From: Hydrogenophaga sp. RAC07 | Lineage (GTDB): Bacteria > Pseudomonadota > Gammaproteobacteria > Burkholderiales > Burkholderiaceae_C | NCBI RefSeq assembly: GCF_001713375.1 | Contig: NZ_CP016449.1 | Coordinates: forward strand, 1,240,001-1,304,000 | Length of the DNA: 64,000 nucleotides | Direction: 5' to 3' | Part shown: positions 59,359 to 64,000 of the stretch, one piece after another | How the letters are laid out: each line of letters opens with the position of its first letter | Numbering within the stretch: position 1 is the stretch's first letter | Position numbers and translations under genes: made by a program | The notes under the pieces: generated by a model | Databases searched by the model: none | Told to the model about the DNA's origin: nothing | What the model saw: the letters and a program-made list of their open reading frames with translations, nothing else

Positions 59359-60603
59359 TTACTTGTAGACCGGGAAGCGTGCGGTCAAGGCATTGACCTT
59401 GGCGCGGACCGCTTCGATGTTGGCTGCATCACGCGGGTTGTCCAGCACGTCGGCGATCAGGTGGGCGGTGGCGCGGGCTTCTTCGTCCTTGAAGCCGCGG
59501 GTGGTCATGGCCGGGGTGCCGATGCGCACGCCGCTGGTGACCATGGGCTTTTCCGGGTCGTTCGGGATCGCGTTCTTGTTGATGGTCATGTGCGCACTGC
59601 CCAGTACCGCTTCGGCTTCCTTGCCGGTGATGCCCTTGGCGCGCAGGTCGACCAGCATCACATGGCTTTCGGTCCGGCCGCTGACGATGCGCAGGCCGCG
59701 CGACGTGAGTGTTTCGGCGACGATGCGCGCATTTGTCAGCACTTGTTGCTGGTATGTCTTGAATTCAGGCGCCAGCGCTTCTTTGAATGCCACCGCCTTG
59801 GCGGCGATCACGTGCATCAGCGGACCACCCTGCAAACCGGGGAAGATGGCGCTGTTGATGGCTTTTTCGTGCTGGGCCTTCATCAGGATGATGCCGCCGC
59901 GCGGGCCGCGCAGGCTCTTGTGCGTGGTGGAGGTGACCACGTCGGCGTGGGGAACCGGATTGGGGTATATGCCTGCAGCGATCAGACCGGCGTAGTGGGC
60001 CATGTCGACCATGAAAATGGCGCCGACATCCTTGGCCACCTTGGCGAAGCGCTCGAAGTCGATGCGCAGGCTGTAGGCCGACGCACCGGCAATGATGAGT
60101 TTGGGTTTGGTTTCGTGTGCCTTGCGCTCCATGGCGTCGTAGTCGATCTCTTCCTTGTCGTTGAGACCGTAGGACACCACGTTGAACCACTTGCCGCTCA
60201 TGTTGAGCGCCATGCCGTGGGTGAGGTGACCGCCTTCGGCCAGGCTCATGCCCATGATGGTGTCGCCGGGCTTGAGGAAGGCCAGGAACACGGCTTCGTT
60301 GGCCGAGGCGCCGCAGTGGGGCTGCACGTTGGCGGCGTCCGCGCCAAAAATCTGCTTCACGCGGTCGATGGCCAGTTGCTCGGCGATGTCGACGAACTCG
60401 CAGCCGCCGTAGTAGCGTTTGCCGGGGTAGCCTTCGGCGTACTTGTTGGTGAGCTGGGTGCCTTGGGCAGCCATCACTGCGGGCGAGGCGTAGTTCTCGC
60501 TGGCGATCAACTCGATGTGGTGTTCCTGCCGCGTGTTTTCAGCCTGGATGGCGGCGTACAGCTCGGGGTCGGTTTGCTCGATGAGAATGTTGCGGTCGAA
60601 CAT
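59359..60603 (-). CDS. glyA: Serine hydroxymethyltransferase
   Basis: PLP enzyme of 414 aa interconverting serine + THF and glycine + 5,10-methylene-THF. Motifs: [40 protein letters not shown], and PLP lysine K229 in [15 protein letters not shown] 60603 follows AGAAGGA. The leader carries ZTP riboswitch blocks, linking expression to folate/one-carbon status. Together with gcvTHP at the other end of the window it balances glycine and C1 units. Confidence 0.98.
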   Translation of the reverse strand: MFDRNILIEQTDPELYAAIQAENTRQEHHIELIASENYASPAVMAAQGTQLTNKYAEGYPGKRYYGGCEFVDIAEQLAIDRVKQIFGADAANVQPHCGASANEAVFLAFLKPGDTIMGMSLAEGGHLTHGMALNMSGKWFNVVSYGLNDKEEIDYDAMERKAHETKPKLIIAGASAYSLRIDFERFAKVAKDVGAIFMVDMAHYAGLIAAGIYPNPVPHADVVTSTTHKSLRGPRGGIILMKAQHEKAINSAIFPGLQGGPLMHVIAAKAVAFKEALAPEFKTYQQQVLTNARIVAETLTSRGLRIVSGRTESHVMLVDLRAKGITGKEAEAVLGSAHMTINKNAIPNDPEKPMVTSGVRIGTPAMTTRGFKDEEARATAHLIADVLDNPRDAANIEAVRAKVNALTARFPVYK

Positions 60604-60639
60604 GGCAGTCCTTCTAGAGGTGAATCCTTGCGCATTGAC

Positions 60640-60775
60640 AAGGGCTGCCCAGGCGAACGGCTGAACACCCGCGCTGCGTCAGCGGGGCGGCACGCTTCCC
60701 AGTGGTTGTCCCGGCCGCGGATCCAGGGTTGGAATGATCGGGCAGGGGGGCCACGTCAGCGCCAGACCTCTGGAA
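60640..60775 (-). promoter_or_regulatory. Probable ZTP (pfl) riboswitch in the glyA leader
   Basis: On the minus strand the conserved blocks of the pfl motif appear in order: CTGGCGC (60765-60759), GTGG (60754-60751) pairing with CCAC, followed at once by TGGGAAGC (60705-60694 for CCACTGGGAAGC), then after a variable stem CGCCTGGGCAG (60655-60645). The order GGCG, GTGG-loop-CCAC, GGGRAGC, CYUGGGCA is diagnostic for the ZTP/ZMP aptamer, and glyA is one of its commonest targets. The 46-nt stem-loop insertion is longer than usual. Downstream, CCTTG/CAAGG can form a hairpin close to the glyA Shine-Dalgarno, so translational control is possible. Confidence 0.78.
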
Positions 60776-60860
60776 CTCATTCCGGAGGTTGCGCGCCTAT
60801 CGCCAGTTGCGTACTCAGCGAGTTTAGCCGAGTGCCATGGCCTTGGCTGACCGTTCCCGC

Positions 60861-60888
60861 AAAGGCCGGCGCATCGGCTGCGCCGGCC
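60861..60888 (-). terminator. Terminator-like hairpin after the lytic transglycosylase gene
   Basis: The minus strand has a 10-bp stem GGCCGGCGCA/TGCGCCGGCC with loop GCCGA, followed by only TTT. It is strong in stem and weak in T-run. It separates the transglycosylase gene from the glyA leader. Confidence 0.6.
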
Positions 60889-60897
60889 ACAACTCGC

Positions 60898-61788
60898 TCA
60901 GGACTGCGCCATGGGAGCGGGTGCCGGGGTGGCTGCCGGGGCGGCAGGGCCCGCTTCGATTTCGGTGCCAGGTGCCACCACAGGCGCCGGCGCAGCCGGT
61001 GCGACGACCTTGACCGTGCGCGCAGGCGGCACATAGCGCTGCAAAGGCTTGCCCAGCGCCACGCTCTGGATGCGCATGTGCTCGGACATCACCTTGTCGA
61101 TGTACCAGCCACCGTCGGTGGTGACGGCACCCACATACAGACGCAAGCCGCCTTCCACCGAGCCAGCGCGCTTGATGCAGTCTTGCAGCACACGCACACC
61201 CACGCGCAGGTTGGACACCGGGTCAAAGGCAGCCAGCTGACCGCCGAAATCTTCGTACTTGTCGGTGTGCACGCGCGTGAGCACCTGCATCAGGCCCTGG
61301 GCGCCCACGGGGCTCTGGGCGAATGGATTGAAGCGCGATTCAATGGCCATCACCGCCAGGATCAACGTGGGATCGAGCTTGGCTTTCTCGCCGATCTCGA
61401 ACGCTTCTGCCACCAGGGCGCCGAGCGGCTCGGGCGCCACGCGGTACTTGCGGCTGAGCCAGAACGTCACGTTGGCCTGCTGTTTGGGCAGGTCGCCTGG
61501 GTCGGCGGCGGTGACGCGGTCGATGGCGGTGGGCTCCACCGCGATCAAGGGTTCGTCCATGGTCGCTTCCTGGCGCTGCAGCAACCAGCCCAGCAATTGC
61601 TGCTCGGCGCTCTGGCGCAGGTCACCTCGCGCGCTCAGCACGATCAGGCCCACAGCGAACAGGGTGCCCAACAGGGCCACGCTGTTGTGTGTGATGTCGA
61701 GGAACCCACGGTAGGTGTCAGCCAGCGTGGTCTTGATGGATGCCACGACACCTGAGGTGTTCTTGTGTGGCGCAGTGAAGGTGGTCAT
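60898..61788 (-). CDS. Membrane-anchored lytic transglycosylase (SLT domain)
   Basis: Protein of 296 aa with one N-terminal transmembrane helix (residues 35-53, NSVALLGTLFAVGLIVLSA), a linker, and a soluble lytic transglycosylase domain. The catalytic Glu is E150 in AVMAIESRFNPFA, followed by SPVGAQGLMQVL and NLRVGVRVL; the C-terminal tail is Ala/Pro-rich. It cleaves peptidoglycan glycan strands in the periplasm. The N-terminal cytoplasmic part (1-34) is longer than usual. It stands alone between the glyA leader and a long gene-free region. Confidence 0.92.
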   Translation of the reverse strand: MTTFTAPHKNTSGVVASIKTTLADTYRGFLDITHNSVALLGTLFAVGLIVLSARGDLRQSAEQQLLGWLLQRQEATMDEPLIAVEPTAIDRVTAADPGDLPKQQANVTFWLSRKYRVAPEPLGALVAEAFEIGEKAKLDPTLILAVMAIESRFNPFAQSPVGAQGLMQVLTRVHTDKYEDFGGQLAAFDPVSNLRVGVRVLQDCIKRAGSVEGGLRLYVGAVTTDGGWYIDKVMSEHMRIQSVALGKPLQRYVPPARTVKVVAPAAPAPVVAPGTEIEAGPAAPAATPAPAPMAQS

Positions 61789-62497
61789 GGTGTCGCTCCG
61801 TTCATGGCTTCGGCCGTTTGAGGCGGCTGGCCCAGTGTGGTCGCTGTCGAAGGCCTTGCAAATGGGTTTGGCGATCGACCTGGCCGGTGCTGGCTGCGGT
61901 CGGGGTTAACCCTTTGAAGGGTCAAAGTGGGCGGATGGTATGGGCTTATAAATACCCAGTCAATGTTTAGAACGCTGTTTAAAGATACTTTTGGTTATAA
62001 ACATTCGGTTTCAACTGACCGCTCAAGCGCTTCGCTAGCGTGAAACCCAGCGCCTGCAAGGCTTGCGGCTGGGTTGCTTGTCATTTGCCGCTTGTCGGCT
62101 CGCGCCCACCTTTCATGTCGCAAAACCCGTTTTCGAGGTCCCCGAATGGACTTGGGAAGCGCCATTGAAAAGCCTCATGGCCCGTTTCGCCGACCCGCCT
62201 TGTCGTCAGCGGACGGGGAGAGTACGCTTCGCCTGTCGGTCTTGAGGACCGGCATCAGCCGACCCAGCGGTGCAACCGCATGACGGCCCCCAACGGGAGC
62301 AATCTGTTGCTTCCAGGCTGGAGAGACATCAAACTCCCTCCGCCAAAAATGACGGCATGAGCATCAAGCCCGCCGTCGACCCCGGCAAACCTCGTTTGTC
62401 GGGGTTTCTTGTTTCTGGGGCTCTGCGACCCTGCCGGTGCCCGGGCGCAGGAGTTCGGAGACACTGGCGGCACGCCATTCACCCAGTCCTCACAACC
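61789..62497. other. 709-bp region without a recognisable gene
   Basis: No convincing coding frame. It contains CTTTGA-AGGG-TCAAAG (61914-61929), an AT-rich patch at about 61950-62010 that could hold promoters for either flank, a stem AACCCAGC/GCTGGGTT (62044-62075), several further short stems between 62215 and 62325 (CGGTC/GACCG, GCGGT/ACCGC, GGAGCAA/TTGCTTCC), and the terminator at 62379-62410. The run of stems ending in a plus-strand terminator could be a small RNA or the leader of the DUF748 gene. No known RNA family was recognised. Confidence 0.5.
62379..62410 (+). terminator. Rho-independent terminator in a gene-free region
   Basis: The stem ACCCCGGCAAA (62379-62389) / TTTGTCGGGGT (62395-62405, one G-T pair) has loop CCTCG and is followed by TTCTTGTTT. 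There is no plus-strand gene for over 17 kb upstream, so it must end a non-coding transcript or attenuate the DUF748 gene. Confidence 0.75.
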
Positions 62498-64000
62498 ATG
62501 AGCAACAACAGCCCCGTCTCCCCGATCAATCCGTGGATCAGACGCTTTCTCTGGACCGTGGGCGGCGTGCTGTTGCTCTGGTCGATTGCCTGGCTGGCGG
62601 TTCCGCTGCTCCTGAAATGGCAGCTCGAAAAGCAGGCCAGTCAGGCGTTGGGGCGCAGCGTGACGGTAGAAGAGGTCGACTTTCGGCCCTGGTCGCTGGC
62701 CTTGACCATCGAGGGCCTGCGTGTTGCCAGCGCCCAGGGCGACGCCGAGCAGTTGTCCGTGGCTCGGGTTCATGTGAACGCCGAACTGCAATCGATCTTG
62801 CGGCTGGCGCCGGTGATCGACGCCTTTCAGATCGAGCAGCCGCGCGTGGCATTGCGCCACCTGGGTGGTGGGCGCTACGACGTGGACGACATCGTGCAGC
62901 GGCTGCGCGTTGCGCCATCAGACAACGCCGGCGAGCCAGCGCGGTTTGCGCTGTTCAACGTCGAACTGCAGGGTGGCGAGTTCACGCTGGTGGACGACAG
63001 CGTGGGCGCCACCCACCGCCTGCGCGGCCTGACCGTGAGCATCCCGTTTCTCAGCAACCTGGATTCGCGCCGTGAGGTGGTGACCGAGCCGCGGCTGGCC
63101 TTCGAGCTCAACGGCAGCGCCTTCGATTCGCGCGCGGCAACCACGCCGTTCGCGGTGGACCGCGAAACCAATGCCAGCCTGCGCATTCCCGCGCTCGACC
63201 TGGCGCCTTACTTTCCTTATTGGCCGGCGGCGTGGCCCATCAAGCCCGAAGCCGGCATCCTCCAGCTCGACCTCAAGCTGGCCTTTGCGCAGCGCGAAGT
63301 GCCGCAGGTCTGGGTGTCGGGTGATTTGGCGATCTCCGGGCTGAAGTTGGTGGACGGGGTGGCGAACGTCTTGTCGTGGGAGCGCCTGGGTGTGACGCTG
63401 AACCGCGTCGAGCCGCTGGCGCGCCGGATCGATCTGGCGTCCATCGATTGGAAAGCGCCGAGCCTGAACGTGTCGCGCGACGCCCAGGGGCAGCTCAACT
63501 TGGCGCGTCTGGCCCAGCGGTTTCAACCCGTGGCGCAGCAAGTGCCCGCCAGGGCACAGCCGTCAACAGCGGTCGTTCCGTGGGAGATCCGGCTCGGACG
63601 GTTCGATCTGGACGGCGGCGTCGTTCAATGGCGCGATGACGCAGTCAAGCCCACCGCCGACATGGCGCTGTCCGCCTTGCGGGTGCAGAGCCGTGATTTG
63701 AGCTGGCCTGTGAAGGCTCCCATGCCGTTCGAGGTGTCGGCGCAACTCGACCAGACCCCCATCGGCATCAAAGGAACCGCCACCGATGTGGCTGCGCAGG
63801 CGGAGCTGTCTCTGGGTGACATTCCTCTGGAGCGATTTGCTTCTTATATAAGTGGTGCGCTCAAGCCTGCCTTGGAGGGCAAGCTCAACGCAGGCGGTCG
63901 GATCGAATGGCAGGCCGCGGAGGGCGACCGGCCCATGGCGCTGCAGGTGCTGGCGACCCGTCTGGAACTGAACGAACTCAAGCTCGGGCCGCCCCGACGA
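62498..64000 (+). CDS. DUF748 / AsmA-like protein (5' part, runs off the window)
   Basis: The frame opens at ATG 62498 and is open for 501 codons to the edge. It has an N-terminal transmembrane helix (FLWTVGGVLLLWSIAWLAV), then a long periplasmic beta-rich part with DUF748 signatures: QALGRSVTVEEVDFRPWSLA, TIEGLRVAS, and LRIPALDLAPYFPYWPAAW. DUF748 proteins belong to the AsmA/TamB-like group linked to outer-membrane lipid transport or assembly; family members often exceed 1000 aa, so more than half is probably missing. Confidence 0.88.
   Translation, partial: MSNNSPVSPINPWIRRFLWTVGGVLLLWSIAWLAVPLLLKWQLEKQASQALGRSVTVEEVDFRPWSLALTIEGLRVASAQGDAEQLSVARVHVNAELQSILRLAPVIDAFQIEQPRVALRHLGGGRYDVDDIVQRLRVAPSDNAGEPARFALFNVELQGGEFTLVDDSVGATHRLRGLTVSIPFLSNLDSRREVVTEPRLAFELNGSAFDSRAATTPFAVDRETNASLRIPALDLAPYFPYWPAAWPIKPEAGILQLDLKLAFAQREVPQVWVSGDLAISGLKLVDGVANVLSWERLGVTLNRVEPLARRIDLASIDWKAPSLNVSRDAQGQLNLARLAQRFQPVAQQVPARAQPSTAVVPWEIRLGRFDLDGGVVQWRDDAVKPTADMALSALRVQSRDLSWPVKAPMPFEVSAQLDQTPIGIKGTATDVAAQAELSLGDIPLERFASYISGALKPALEGKLNAGGRIEWQAAEGDRPMALQVLATRLELNELKLGPPRR

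Noticed and set aside
61715..61909. Small plus-strand frame overlapping the lytic transglycosylase start
   Set aside because: It overlaps a clear gene in antisense, has no Shine-Dalgarno sequence, and its translation shows no recognisable features.
62214..62300. GGGGAGAGTA block resembling the manganese (yybP-ykoY) riboswitch start
   Set aside because: The other conserved parts (the GTCAACATAC-type segment and the 3' strand) are absent, and the downstream gene is DUF748, not a metal transporter.

Overview
The window looks like chromosome from a betaproteobacterium of the Burkholderiales, most likely Comamonadaceae (Hydrogenophaga, Acidovorax or a relative; the genus cannot be fixed from this sequence alone). 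The reasons are very high GC with G/C-biased third positions, dense operons with 4-nt ATGA/GTGA overlaps, two Bug-family (TctC-like) solute-binding proteins, and the arrangement glyA-nrdR-[minor pilins]-ribD-ribE-ribBA-ribH-nusB-ybgC-tolQRA. There are no insertion sequences, prophage genes, CRISPR arrays or rRNA genes. One tRNA (Gly-CCC) is present.

Layout. 1-667: 5' part of a B12-binding radical SAM gene (minus). 756-5476: gcvT-gcvH-gcvP glycine cleavage operon (minus) behind a tandem glycine riboswitch. 5516-12775: a small unknown protein, ETF-quinone oxidoreductase, and a divergent group (SDR dehydrogenase, EamA transporter, thioesterase, two AhpD/CMD-like proteins, a Bug protein), closed by a PAS-LuxR regulator. 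12801-14211: a LuxR-type palindrome and the two-subunit 3-oxoacid CoA-transferase. 14282-20326: a TMEM165-type cation transporter, tRNA-Gly, a PEP-CTERM protein, succinate-semialdehyde dehydrogenase and alaS. 20337-28512: an acyl-CoA/organic-acid locus (CaiB-type CoA transferase, enoyl-CoA hydratase, Bug protein, serine-glyoxylate-type aminotransferase) facing a GntR regulator coupled to a 1038-aa FAD/Fe-S 2-hydroxyacid dehydrogenase. 28590-36618: RRM protein, pseudouridine synthase, trmB, gluQRS, an FAD oxidoreductase, then a LysR gene divergent from pirin, DoxX and flavodoxin-like genes, and DUF599. 36656-40213: dnaE. 40334-46899: tolA, tolR, tolQ, ybgC, an aminotransferase, nusB, ribH, ribBA and ribE, all minus.

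The least ordinary part is 46988-58604. A complete minor-pilin operon (fimT-pilV-pilW-pilX-pilY1-pilE, minus) lies between nrdR and ribD. On the other side of ribD, between it and ribE, sit two anomalous pilus genes. One is a PilE-like protein whose prepilin peptidase site has lost the Gly(-1), Phe(+1) and Glu(+5) residues. The other is a single uninterrupted 733-aa gene that reads PilV N-terminus, then PilY1 core, then FimT/GspH C-terminus. This chimera and its partner are the best candidates for something undescribed, or for an unusually tidy deletion relic.

Further right are nrdR, and glyA with a leader that carries the conserved blocks of the ZTP (pfl) riboswitch. Glycine/one-carbon metabolism is therefore riboswitch-controlled at both ends of the window. 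Then come a lytic transglycosylase, a 709-bp gene-free stretch with a strong plus-strand terminator, and the 5' part of a DUF748 (AsmA-like) gene running off the edge. All product names rest on motif recognition by eye; no database search was possible.
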